In this document: positions 17,992-25,780 of the stretch, one piece after another
Position numbering within the stretch: the stretch's first letter is position 1
Layout of the letters: every line of letters begins with the position of its first letter
DNA from: Arthrobacter globiformis
Lineage (GTDB): Bacteria; Actinomycetota; Actinomycetes; Actinomycetales; Micrococcaceae
Assembly: GCF_030818015.1 (NCBI RefSeq)
Contig: NZ_JAUSZX010000001.1
Location: 2,542,001-2,606,000, forward strand
DNA: 64,000 bases
Reading direction: 5' to 3'
Position numbers and translations under genes: made by a program
The notes under the pieces: generated by a model
The model's input: the letters and a program-made list of their open reading frames with translations, nothing else
Told to the model about the DNA's origin: nothing
The model's database searches: none

Positions 17992-18447
17992 ATGGCGAGA
18001 CGGAACGAAGGCCCAGTCAGTACCGGTGAGAATAAAAGGGAGCCACCCTTCGAGGTCCTCTTTGCTGTTTGGGCGTTACTGGGGGCGATAGCTTGCATTG
18101 ACGTTCTTGGCGTTCTGGCCATTTTAGAAATGGTGAAAGAACCCCAGCCGGCGTGGGTTCCCTGGCTTTCTGGGTTTATTTTGCTTCTGCTCTCTGTCGT
18201 CGGTGCCAGTTTTATCCAGACCCTTAAAGATGGCGATCGAAACATGCGCTATTACCTGAGCTACACTGTCTTGCTGTGCGGATTCGGGTTCTCGTGGCCG
18301 CCATCCTGGAGATGGCTACTGTTCTTGGTTCCGGTGGTCCTCATCGGCCCCCTTTGGTTGCCACGAGCTCGACGCTTCTTCGGTGAGGCCCCGGATGACT
18401 CCCCAACGGGGTCTGCGGATCGGAATCCGCGCGGGCCTTTCTCTTAG
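17992..18447 (+). CDS. four-TM membrane protein, unknown function
   Basis: This 151-residue protein has hydrophobic segments at about 22-45, 54-75, 88-101 and 107-124, with short polar ends. The start ATG lies close to where coding character begins. It stands alone; a GC-rich dyad near 18395-18440 overlaps its end. Nothing identifies a function. Confidence 0.55.
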   Translation: MARRNEGPVSTGENKREPPFEVLFAVWALLGAIACIDVLGVLAILEMVKEPQPAWVPWLSGFILLLLSVVGASFIQTLKDGDRNMRYYLSYTVLLCGFGFSWPPSWRWLLFLVPVVLIGPLWLPRARRFFGEAPDDSPTGSADRNPRGPFS

Positions 18448-18922
18448 AAGCTCGAGTCCGAGAATCTAACCGGCTAGTCTCCTAACGCCTCCTCAACTGG
18501 AGCACTACGGCCGTCTCACAACCCTTGGGATATGGAACGTCTCGCCGCCTGAACGAGCGCGATGACGGCATCGCCTTAATTTCCGTGGAATCGTATGGGT
18601 TCGTACGTGGCTGGCGACTCTCATAACTACGTCTCCTAACCTTCTGGTCGGATCGCTGGATATCCCGTTAGTTACGAGGCAGATCGGAGCATGGATCGCT
18701 ACCGCTCGGACATTCGGTGTCCGGCAGTTCGTTGTCTTATCTATGGATCCCTTGCTAAGACGGCAGAAGGCCGCCCCAGCCCATTTTGGGTTTGATCGTT
18801 ATTTGGCGGTTTCCCGCCGTCGGTGGGTGACGTCGGTCACGCATCATCGTCCAGCCAATGTGTCTCACTTTGAGATTCTCGACTTCACAGGTTTTTGTCC
18901 TTTGATAAGACTTGGGGAGTGA
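18448..18922. other. intergenic upstream of resolvase; possible res region
   Basis: 475 bp without a gene. The last 120 bp hold several imperfect dyads and AT-richer tracts (around 18850-18910), the position where a Tn3-type resolvase usually has its res subsites. I could not define subsites by eye. Confidence 0.3.
18490..18529 (+). repeat. 40-bp dispersed repeat, copy 2
   Basis: Second copy of the repeat at 16885-16924; the intervening 1.6 kb contains the two small membrane-protein genes. Confidence 0.5.
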
Positions 18923-19510
18923 ATGGCGCGTCTTAGATATGCCCGGGTCAGCTTGGCGGATCAGGCTACCGATCTGCAGATCCGTGAGCTGGAAACTGCG
19001 GGGTGCGAACGGATCTACGCGGATCACGGGATCAGTGGGACCCGGATAAGCCGTCCGGAGTTGGACCGGACATTGGATCGTCTCGGTAGAGGTGACGAGG
19101 TCGTGGTGTGGAAGCTGGACCGGCTGGGGCGTAACACTCGGCACCTGCTTGAGCTGTTGGATGACTTCAAATCCCGGGGCATCAAGTTCCGGTCGCTTCG
19201 GGACGGCATTGCAACTGATCCCGACAGTGACGTCGGGGGAGCGATGCCACAAGCCATGGTGACCATCATTTCTGCTTTCGCTCAACTCGAGCGAGACGAG
19301 CTCTCAGAGCGCACTAAGGCCGGCATGGCTGCCACAGCTGCCAATGGACGAAAGGCGGGACGACGGGAAGTCACTGCCGACCATGAGAAGGTATTGCGGG
19401 CGCACGAACTGAAGACAAGAGGACTCAAGCCGGCTGACATCGGAAAGATCATCGGGGCCAGCCGCGCCACCGTTTACCGCTACCTGAGCATGGAATCCCG
19501 AGGCGAATGA
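18923..19510 (+). CDS. serine recombinase, Tn3-resolvase/invertase family
   Basis: This 195-residue protein has the catalytic Ser at residue 10 in RYARVS, DHGISGT, the ELDRTLDRL motif, VWKLDRLGRN with the conserved Arg residues, and the E-helix region AQLERDELSERTKAG. A C-terminal helix-turn-helix (LKPADIGKIIGASRATVYRYL) binds DNA. It should catalyse site-specific inversion or resolution. GGGGAG precedes the ATG. No transposase of a Tn3 element is nearby; the gene lies 540 bp upstream of the peptide/ABC/M50 operon and just outside the split gene that surrounds it. Confidence 0.9.
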   Translation: MARLRYARVSLADQATDLQIRELETAGCERIYADHGISGTRISRPELDRTLDRLGRGDEVVVWKLDRLGRNTRHLLELLDDFKSRGIKFRSLRDGIATDPDSDVGGAMPQAMVTIISAFAQLERDELSERTKAGMAATAANGRKAGRREVTADHEKVLRAHELKTRGLKPADIGKIIGASRATVYRYLSMESRGE

Positions 19511-19648
19511 GAGTACCCATCCCGAAAGTTGCCTCTGTGACTGTCGTTCAGGCGCCAGGTTTTGGGACAACATCCGGGACGGTCAGATTACGAGGCGCGA
19601 ACTCCAGCCGCGCAGGGGCCTGTCGCTGGTCCAAGATCCGGTCTTACT

Positions 19649-19826
19649 CACCTTCCGGGAACGCGAACGTGGAAGGCATTGGGGATGGCGGCGTGCCCTG
19701 GTAAAGCACGATTTGGTCGTGGGCCTTCAGGACGACCGAGGAGATGCTGCCGGGCCGCTTTTTGCCGTTCACGGTCGCGGACCAGCCGACAATAGCGGAG
19801 ACCGGAAGGCGTTCTGACCGCCCTCG
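19649..19826 (-). pseudogene. C-terminal fragment of a split lipoprotein gene
   Basis: The last 58 codons of a minus-strand gene (ATVNGKKRPG, SSVVLKAHDQIVLY, then a Pro-rich tail ending FAFPEGE and TAA) have no start and no upstream part at this site. The sequence matches what I recall as the C-terminus of an actinobacterial lipoprotein family that carries a HTHD-SGIIHVE motif in its middle. The missing N-terminal part of such a protein is found at 23747-24208 on the same strand, with the peptide/ABC/M50 operon between. Confidence 0.6.
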
Positions 19827-19924
19827 CTAAGTAGTGGGCGGGGCTGTGCCGGTTGGCTGAAGACACAATCAGCATCAGGTTAGGACCTCGCCAGGGACAT
19901 AAATAAACTCGGTGGAGGAAATCG

Positions 19925-19953
19925 TTGACGCGTAGCGGTCCGACCTCTACGCT
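19925..19953 (+). promoter_or_regulatory. candidate promoter of the peptide/ABC/M50 operon
   Basis: TTGACG, 17-nt spacer, TACGCT, about 100 bp upstream of the peptide gene. It is the best sigma-70-like match in the gap and would give a 5' leader of about 90 nt. Confidence 0.5.
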
Positions 19954-20051
19954 CGGGCATAGCGGATTCGAGCCGCGTTTGTATTTGGGGGGAATCCGCC
20001 ATTCGTTTGGCTGTTCATGTAAACCACTCGCATCTGTAGGAAGGTATTTCC

Positions 20052-20309
20052 ATGCTCGCACTCACCGATTATGCAATTGCTGCGCAGGTCTCGGCGCAAA
20101 ACGCAGTTGCACGGGCAGTAAAGTCCGCACTCGACAAGAACAGCGAATTCCGCTGGGTCTGGCTTGTGCTGATTGGCATCTTGGTCATCGCCGCAGCGGT
20201 GGCCTGGATCTACTGCCGCAATTCGGGCTACCGTGGCTTCACCGGCCACATCGAGGCCGTCAAGGGTCCTTGGGGGATTAAGATCGGCGTCAAGCTCGGT
20301 TGCTACTAG
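20052..20309 (+). CDS. membrane-anchored peptide precursor (candidate bacteriocin/signal peptide)
   Basis: An 85-residue protein with a near-perfect ribosome site (AGGAAGG, 7 nt to ATG). Residues 1-34 form an Ala-rich amphipathic leader, 35-54 a hydrophobic transmembrane segment flanked by Trp residues, and 55-85 a Gly-rich, cationic tail (seven Gly; R56, R61, K71, K77, K81; one Glu) ending LGCY. Cys55 at the membrane edge and Cys84 near the end could form a disulphide or ring. It is followed by an ABC ATPase, permeases and an M50 peptidase that could cleave the TM segment and free the tail. I do not recognise a named family; double-glycine, lasso and lanthipeptide features are absent. Confidence 0.75.
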   Translation: MLALTDYAIAAQVSAQNAVARAVKSALDKNSEFRWVWLVLIGILVIAAAVAWIYCRNSGYRGFTGHIEAVKGPWGIKIGVKLGCY

Positions 20310-20333
20310 CCTGACAACGTTTAAGGACCAATA

Positions 20334-21104
20334 ATGGAAAACTTGCCTGACCCGCTGGCCGTCGCCGGACTCACCAAGGACTATGGAACCCGGCGTGGCG
20401 TTCAGGATCTCGACTTCACCGTGCGTGCAGGGGAAGTGACCGGGCTGCTTGGCCCCAACGGGTCAGGCAAGTCCACCACGATCCACTGCATTTCCGGCTT
20501 CATTTGCCCGACGTCCGGCGCAGTGAGCATCTGCGGCCTTCCGCACGACACCGTGGAGGCCAAGGACCGCTTTGGATTTTTCCCGGACGACCTGCCGGTC
20601 CCCGAAGCCCTGACGGCCCGCGAGCTCCTCGGTTTTCACCGGCGGCTGCGCCCGCTGTTCCATGAGGGGACGGCGTCCGGCCTGGCCGACCTCCTGGGGC
20701 TCGAGCCACACCTGGACAAATATGTGGGTGACTACTCCCACGGCATGAAGCGCAAGCTTCAGCTGGTGCTGGCGCTGTCCCACCGGCCGGACCTGCTGAT
20801 TTTGGACGAGCCCATGCGCGGGCTCGATCCGGAGGCGGGACTGCTGATGAACTCGCTCCTGCGGACCTTCACACGGGAAGGCGGCGCCATCCTGATCGCA
20901 ACGCACGATCTCCTTGCGGCCGAACGTTTTTGCGATTCCGTGGTGATTCTTGCCGATGGCCGGAAAGTCGCCGCAGGCCGTCCCGCGGAACTTATTCGGG
21001 AAAGCGGGTCAGCGTCATTGGAGGAATTGTTTGTCCACGCGACGGGGCTGCACCAGGCCATGGCTGGTAAAGAAGAAGAATTGCAGCGCCTGCTGTCCTA
21101 CTGA
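20334..21104 (+). CDS. ABC transporter ATP-binding protein of the peptide cassette
   Basis: A 256-residue ABC ATPase with Walker A GPNGSGKST (residues 40-48), a degenerate signature YSHGM (134-138) in place of LSGGQ, Walker B LLILDEP (154-160) and a switch His in ATHD. The YSHGM-type signature is common in exporters of the bacitracin/lantibiotic immunity and drug-efflux classes. It starts 24 bp after the peptide gene with TAAGGA upstream. It should power the 500-residue permease encoded downstream, for peptide export or producer self-protection. Confidence 0.92.
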   Translation: MENLPDPLAVAGLTKDYGTRRGVQDLDFTVRAGEVTGLLGPNGSGKSTTIHCISGFICPTSGAVSICGLPHDTVEAKDRFGFFPDDLPVPEALTARELLGFHRRLRPLFHEGTASGLADLLGLEPHLDKYVGDYSHGMKRKLQLVLALSHRPDLLILDEPMRGLDPEAGLLMNSLLRTFTREGGAILIATHDLLAAERFCDSVVILADGRKVAAGRPAELIRESGSASLEELFVHATGLHQAMAGKEEELQRLLSY

Positions 21105-21141
21105 TATTCATGCGATAAAACCTACAGTGAAAGTGACATTG

Positions 21142-21399
21142 ATGAACTTTATGAAAGCACTCGGCGTCGGAATCCTCGTCTCCCTGGTTGCCCTCGTCGC
21201 AATCTTTATCACGACGTTCGTCACTAACGGCAGCTTCTCCATCCCGGTCTTTATTTCCGTGGAGTCCACCACCAACGGCTCCGGGGCCCCCGAAACAAGC
21301 ATGTTCTTTAACCCTCTCGGCCCGCTGGTGCTGGCCGTGGCCGCGGCCCTCGTGGTTTGGCTGGCCTCCAAGGCCAAGCGGACCACTCGACAGCAGTGA
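21142..21399 (+). CDS. two-TM small protein of the peptide cassette
   Basis: An 85-residue protein with two hydrophobic helices (about 8-29 and 58-76) joined by a roughly 28-residue Ser/Thr/Gly-rich extracytoplasmic loop and a basic tail KAKRTTRQQ. Size, topology and place in the operon suit an immunity protein or transporter accessory. Its TGA overlaps the GTG of the permease gene. A GTG at 21128 is an alternative start. No family recognised. Confidence 0.7.
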   Translation: MNFMKALGVGILVSLVALVAIFITTFVTNGSFSIPVFISVESTTNGSGAPETSMFFNPLGPLVLAVAAALVVWLASKAKRTTRQQ

Positions 21400-22898
21400 G
21401 CCGGGTGGCCGCACCGCGGCGCGTCGGCCCGCTCGCCGTCACGGCGGCCGTGCACCGCATCACGTGGCGGATGTGGTACAACGATCTGTCCCGCTCCCTT
21501 GGTTCAAAGGCCAAAGCGAAAACACTGGTCATCGCGATCCTTGCGGCCATTGCTGCGTGGACAGCCTGGTCCAGCGTGGAGCTGGGCAAACAACTGGGCC
21601 TAGACCCGGAGACCGGGCGCGAAATTGCGGTCCCCGTGGCGAGCGTCATGTTCGCGATGCCTGCCCTGGCCACACTCATGGCGGTCCTGTACGCACCGAG
21701 CCGCACTTTGCTGACCGAGCTGCTGTCCGTCCTTCCCGTGCGCGAGGCGCACGTCCGCGGTGCAACCCGCTGGCTGACAGTGGCCGTAGGGTTCTCTGGC
21801 GGATTGCTCGTCTCCGCTCCGCTCGCCCTGCAGTTTGTGTTCACCGGAAGTGCTGCCGTGGCCCTCGTGGGCGTCGGCTACGCCGTCTTCGCCGCATTGC
21901 TGGGCTGCCTGGCCACCCAGGTGCTGACGGAACTGGCCCAAGTGGCCGCCGGACGGATACTGGGCCGCAACGGCGTGATGGTCCAGGGCATCAGCGGCCT
22001 GCTCACCGCTGCGCTGCTCCTCTACTCGTTCATGACGTCGATGCCCATGAACGGCGGGGACGGCAGGGGAGTGCTCCTGCCGCTGGGCGAGGTGCTCGCC
22101 TGGCTGCTCGGTGCCACGGCACCTGCCTGGTGGGTGCTCGTCCTGGTGGCCGCGTCCCCTGTGATTCTGCTCGCGGCTCTCGGCTTGCTCGAGGCGGCGC
22201 CGCGTAAGGAGTTCGCGCCGTGGCGGCCACGTTTAGGGGGGACCCGAACAGCCAAGGCCGCGAGCAAGGGGCCCACCTTCATGGTGCTTGAACTGCGCCA
22301 GTGGCTGCGGTATCCGCCCAACGCTGTACTGCTGCTGTTCATCAACGGACTGTGCGCCGCGGCCGTTGTCTCCGCCGCCGCAACGGGCGGCGATGAGCTC
22401 GGTGTCTTCTACGTGGCGCTGGGCGTGGCCAGTGCGATCGGGATCGGCTGCTACGGACCCACCCGCCGGCACCACTGGATGTACCGGGTCACCGGCACCG
22501 CGACGGCGTGGATCGGGCCAAAGTTCAGGGCCGTCCTGCTGATCTGGGCGGGCATGATGGCGGTGTACGGGACGGCTTTCATGCTGGTTTCCGGTGCCGG
22601 GCCGGTGGAGTTTGCCCTGGCCCTGCCAATGCTGTTTGTGGAGCTGTGCGCCAGCTGTGCGCTGGGGCTGCTGCTCCCTGTCAGCCGGGACCAGTCCATC
22701 GGTGGCGCTGTGTCCGAGGCTGTTGCCGTGGTTGGCCTGCTGGGCCTGACCTTCGGCCTGCAGTCCATGCTCGCGGCATCCGCGAACCTCCTCATCAGCC
22801 TCGCCGTCCAGATAGCCATGATGGCGGCTGCCTATGCGTGGTACCTGCTGACCGCCCGCTGGCTGGCGCTGCACCGCACGGAAATGGCCAGCGCGTGA
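21396..22898 (+). CDS. large ABC-type permease of the peptide cassette
   Basis: A 500-residue integral membrane protein with about twelve hydrophobic segments in two halves, the second beginning after a polar linker around residues 280-300. This fits a fused ABC-2-like permease working with the adjacent ATPase. I place the start at the GTG of the GTGA overlap with the upstream gene, because coding for VSRVAAPRR begins there and the alternative ATG at 21357 lies inside the upstream gene. It is followed by another GTGA overlap, so all three downstream genes are translationally coupled. Confidence 0.82.
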   Translation: MSRVAAPRRVGPLAVTAAVHRITWRMWYNDLSRSLGSKAKAKTLVIAILAAIAAWTAWSSVELGKQLGLDPETGREIAVPVASVMFAMPALATLMAVLYAPSRTLLTELLSVLPVREAHVRGATRWLTVAVGFSGGLLVSAPLALQFVFTGSAAVALVGVGYAVFAALLGCLATQVLTELAQVAAGRILGRNGVMVQGISGLLTAALLLYSFMTSMPMNGGDGRGVLLPLGEVLAWLLGATAPAWWVLVLVAASPVILLAALGLLEAAPRKEFAPWRPRLGGTRTAKAASKGPTFMVLELRQWLRYPPNAVLLLFINGLCAAAVVSAAATGGDELGVFYVALGVASAIGIGCYGPTRRHHWMYRVTGTATAWIGPKFRAVLLIWAGMMAVYGTAFMLVSGAGPVEFALALPMLFVELCASCALGLLLPVSRDQSIGGAVSEAVAVVGLLGLTFGLQSMLAASANLLISLAVQIAMMAAAYAWYLLTARWLALHRTEMASA

Positions 22899-23518
22899 GT
22901 TCCGCGGCCCCTGGTCCGCCGCAAACAGATGGCAGCTTTGAGGAAGCAAAGGCGCGGAGCTGGGGCCATGGGAGCTGGAAACTTGGACGGGGCGCAGCCG
23001 GGGCGCTTCTCTCCGTCGCCAGGGCGGCGGTGTTGCCAGCAGCGGCCGTCGCCGTCCTGTTCTTCGGAGCTGGCGCGGCAGCAGCGCTGGCCACGGGCTT
23101 CTACGGTGAACCACTCTCCGCCGCCGGAACCGGATTCGCGACTTGCCTTTGCTCCCTGGTCGTTCATGAGGCCGCACATCTGATCGTCCTCCGCCTTGTG
23201 CTGCGCGACCAAACAGCCGGCGAAGCCAACCATTCACTGGCGTATGTGTGGATCACCGGACCGCAGATGCGGGGCGCCCAAAATGTGGCCACGGCCGCCG
23301 CCGGACCCCTTTCCGGGGCTGCGTGCTGCATAGTGTTTCTGCTGGCCGGCGCCCCGGGCTGGATCATCCTGCCGCTCGCTGCGGTCCATGCGGCCAATCT
23401 CCTTCCGGTGTTCCCGGACGGCCGGATGCTCCTGGTGGGGATCGGACAGATGTTAGTTAGCGTCCCGCCGGGCCGGCGCAGCAAGAGCCGCCTCGGTTCA
23501 CTACCCGGAGGAGAATGA
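22895..23518 (+). CDS. M50-type (site-2-protease-like) metallopeptidase of the peptide cassette
   Basis: A 207-residue polytopic membrane protein. Key residues: HEAAH at 91-95 in a hydrophobic helix (zinc ligands His91 and His95, catalytic Glu92), AAAGPLSG at 134-141, and NLLPVFPDGRML at 168-179, whose Asp175 would be the third zinc ligand. These are the diagnostic site-2-protease elements. Such enzymes cut within or next to a TM helix, which suits the TM segment of the peptide encoded first in the operon. Starts GTG, overlapping the permease stop. It is shorter than RseP-type proteases and lacks a PDZ domain. Confidence 0.85.
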   Translation: MSSAAPGPPQTDGSFEEAKARSWGHGSWKLGRGAAGALLSVARAAVLPAAAVAVLFFGAGAAAALATGFYGEPLSAAGTGFATCLCSLVVHEAAHLIVLRLVLRDQTAGEANHSLAYVWITGPQMRGAQNVATAAAGPLSGAACCIVFLLAGAPGWIILPLAAVHAANLLPVFPDGRMLLVGIGQMLVSVPPGRRSKSRLGSLPGGE

Positions 23519-23746
23519 CCCTGCCGGCCCTGGCTTCCGCCGGTCACTGCGGATCCAGCCCGCCCATGTGGGGGATAGGCGGTCAAGATGTCCCCAAGGT
23601 CTTTCAGCTGGCGTCTATTCATGGAAGACCCATTTTCGTCCGTCACGCCGCCCTAGGCAGTTGAAAGTCACTGCCCCGGGAGACCGTGTCGCCACGTCGC
23701 GCCTGATAACTATTTCGGGAAGGCCGGTCCCCTGATACCGTGCCCG

Positions 23747-24208
23747 AGGTCCCTGCCGCTAGACTCGACCCTGAACGCGGCGTGGGCCGCAGTGCCGGTA
23801 GTGGGGGCGGTTCCATCCAGGGCGCCCCATTCGGTCAGCAGCTGGCCCATGGTGTACGTGTCGCCGACGGGTGCCTCCACATGGATGATGCCGGAATCGT
23901 CGTGGGTGCGCAGAGATGCCCGCGGGCTTGCCGCCGGCGTTGAATTCGAAACCGATGTCGGCCGGGGACGATCATCGCCTTGCTGTTCACGAAGGTGTCC
24001 AGGTTGCGCGTGGAAGTGTTCGGCGACGCCTTCGGACTTCGGAACGTCAAGTCCGGCGGCCTTGATGCGTTCGGCCCCGCCCTGCTTATTCAGCTCCCAC
24101 CCCGTGGCGTGGTTTGGTGCTTCGGTCTCGGCCGGCTGGGCTGAGTCGCCGGGTGCCGCGGCAGAGCACGCCGACGCGGTGACTGTAAGAAAAGCGGTGG
24201 GACTCTAG
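23747..24208 (-). pseudogene. N-terminal and middle part of a split, frameshifted lipoprotein gene
   Basis: Read on the minus strand: a signal-peptide end with lipobox TASAC, an acidic linker, a segment around residue 60 (NLDTFVNSKAMIVP), another frame with GFEFNAGGKPAG, and then THDDSGIIHVEAPVGDTYTMGQLLTEWG. At least two frameshifts are needed. The HTHD-SG-IHVE block is typical of a widespread actinobacterial lipoprotein family of unknown function. The coding match fades near 23800, and its expected C-terminus appears at 19649-19826, implying that about 4 kb was inserted between. Confidence 0.65.
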
Positions 24209-24235
24209 GCTAATGGACACGAGAACGTCCGCGTA

Positions 24236-24637
24236 TTGCAGCGTGCCATCCGTGACACCATGACCGAGCATGCGGGTGTCGTACGGAACGAAGAAGGTCT
24301 TACGCAGGGCCTCGCCGAACTCGACGGGATTGAAGCCCGCATCACAGCGGTGGGTGTGCATGCCGACATCGCCGGATATCAGGATCTTGCTCACGCCTTC
24401 GATCTGAAGGCGGCCGCTCTTGCGGCGCGCGCGACGCTTGAAGCGGCCCGTGAACGCTGTGAAACCCGCGGCTGTCATAGCCGCAGCGACTATCCGGATC
24501 TTGATCCAACCTTGCAGGTGAACCTCGTTTGGTCTCCTGCTCGTGGCATCGAGCACGAAGGCATCGCGCCCGTATCGCACGAGATCGCGACACTCATGCG
24601 TCAACCGGTCACAACGGCGGACAAACTCGTCGAGTAA
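24236..24637 (+). pseudogene. C-terminal fragment of succinate dehydrogenase/fumarate reductase flavoprotein
   Basis: 133 codons matching only the C-terminal helical domain of the flavoprotein subunit: RDTMTEHAGVVRNEEGL near the start, and ETRGCHSRSDYPDLDP then LQVNLVWS near the end (the conserved ARxETRGAHxRxDFP motif region). The FAD-binding and catalytic domains are absent, and the sequence joins unrelated DNA at its 5' side. It is a fragment left by rearrangement. Confidence 0.75.
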
Positions 24638-24804
24638 ACCAGCATCGGATTCGGTTCGCCAAACTCGAAATGGAACGTGGCTTGCTCCCTTACGACTTTT
24701 ACCGCCTCATCGACAGCACCGCCAGACTGTCCGATTTCGAATGCCATAATCGAGCCGCAATTCCGCGGCTGTGGTCCGCCCGGGGGACCAGTAACATAGG
24801 GGGC

Positions 24805-25701
24805 ATGATTGCCGACACCGGGTCAGACGCCGAATTAGAAACCGCGTCGACGATATTCGCGGAGGTCCGTTCTCGGTTGTTCGGGATTGCCTACCGGATG
24901 CTCGGCAGTGTCAGCGAGGCGGAGGACATCGTCCAAGAGACGTGGGTTCGGTGGCAGACATGCGATCGCAGCACGGTTCGGAATGCGCCGGCGTTCCTGG
25001 CGACCACCGCCACCCGTCTTGCCATCAATGTCGGGCAGTCGGCACGTGTCCGTCGTGAGACTTATGTCGGTCCGTGGCTGCCCGAGCCGGTGGACACAAG
25101 CGCCGATCCTGAACTGGGCGCAGTACGTGGTGAAGCGCTCGAGCTGGCCGTGTTGCTGATACTGGAAAAGTTGTCGCCGACAGAACGGGCCGCGTACGTG
25201 TTGCGGCAAGCATTCGACTACCCGTATGAGCAGATCGCGGAGATCATCCAACAGACAGAAGCGAATGCCCGGCAGCTGGTAAGCCGGGCGCGCAAACGCC
25301 TTGCCGAGGAGAAACGCGCAACGGTGAGCGTGACCGAGCAGCGGCATCTGCTGGAAGCATTCCTGGTTGCTGCGCGAACCGGAAATCTGGCCGCGCTGGA
25401 GGCATTGTTCGCCGCGGACGTCGTCAGCTACTCCGACGGCGGCGGTAAGGTTCGGGCTTCCAAGTTCCCTGTTGTCGGACGGGAACGGGTCGCGAAGTAC
25501 TATCGGGCATTCGCGGCGCGCTTCTGGGATGGTGTCGATACCGAGCCCTTCATGGCTAACGGGCGGCCCTCGGCACGGCTGGCACGGGACGGGGTGGTGT
25601 TTGCGGTGGTGACTCTCACGGCGTCTGCCGATGGTATTGATCGGCTGTTGTGGACGATGAATCCGGACAAGCTCTCCGGCGTGGCGAGGGTTGGCGGCTG
25701 A
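24805..25701 (+). CDS. ECF41-type sigma factor (SigJ-like) with SnoaL-like C-terminal domain
   Basis: A 298-residue protein: sigma region 2 (IAYRMLGSVSEAEDIVQETW, residues 28-47), region 4 (LSPTERAAYVLR, YEQIAEIIQQTEANARQLVSR) and a fused SnoaL-like domain from about 175. Three motifs diagnostic of ECF41 are present: WLPEP (91-95), DGGGK (211-215) and NPDKL (286-290). In characterised members the C-terminal domain controls activity in place of an anti-sigma, and targets are neighbouring COE genes (carboxymuconolactone decarboxylases, oxidoreductases, epimerases), which is the gene content downstream here. The ATG at 24805 is preceded by AGGGGG. Confidence 0.92.
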   Translation: MIADTGSDAELETASTIFAEVRSRLFGIAYRMLGSVSEAEDIVQETWVRWQTCDRSTVRNAPAFLATTATRLAINVGQSARVRRETYVGPWLPEPVDTSADPELGAVRGEALELAVLLILEKLSPTERAAYVLRQAFDYPYEQIAEIIQQTEANARQLVSRARKRLAEEKRATVSVTEQRHLLEAFLVAARTGNLAALEALFAADVVSYSDGGGKVRASKFPVVGRERVAKYYRAFAARFWDGVDTEPFMANGRPSARLARDGVVFAVVTLTASADGIDRLLWTMNPDKLSGVARVGG

Positions 25702-25780
25702 CCTGTGGGCTTCCTGAACCGATCATGTGGCAGGGCTAATGTCTGAGATCGGCCCGGCGCAGTATGGTCCGCGTGTGCGT

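Noticed and set aside
20052..20309. Circular bacteriocin (AS-48/uberolysin type) reading of the peptide gene
   Set aside because: Those clusters have a SpoIIM/DUF95 protein and a hydrophobic helical core of 60-70 residues directly after a short leader. Here the tail is Gly-rich and polar, a TM helix sits in mid-protein and an M50 protease is present instead.
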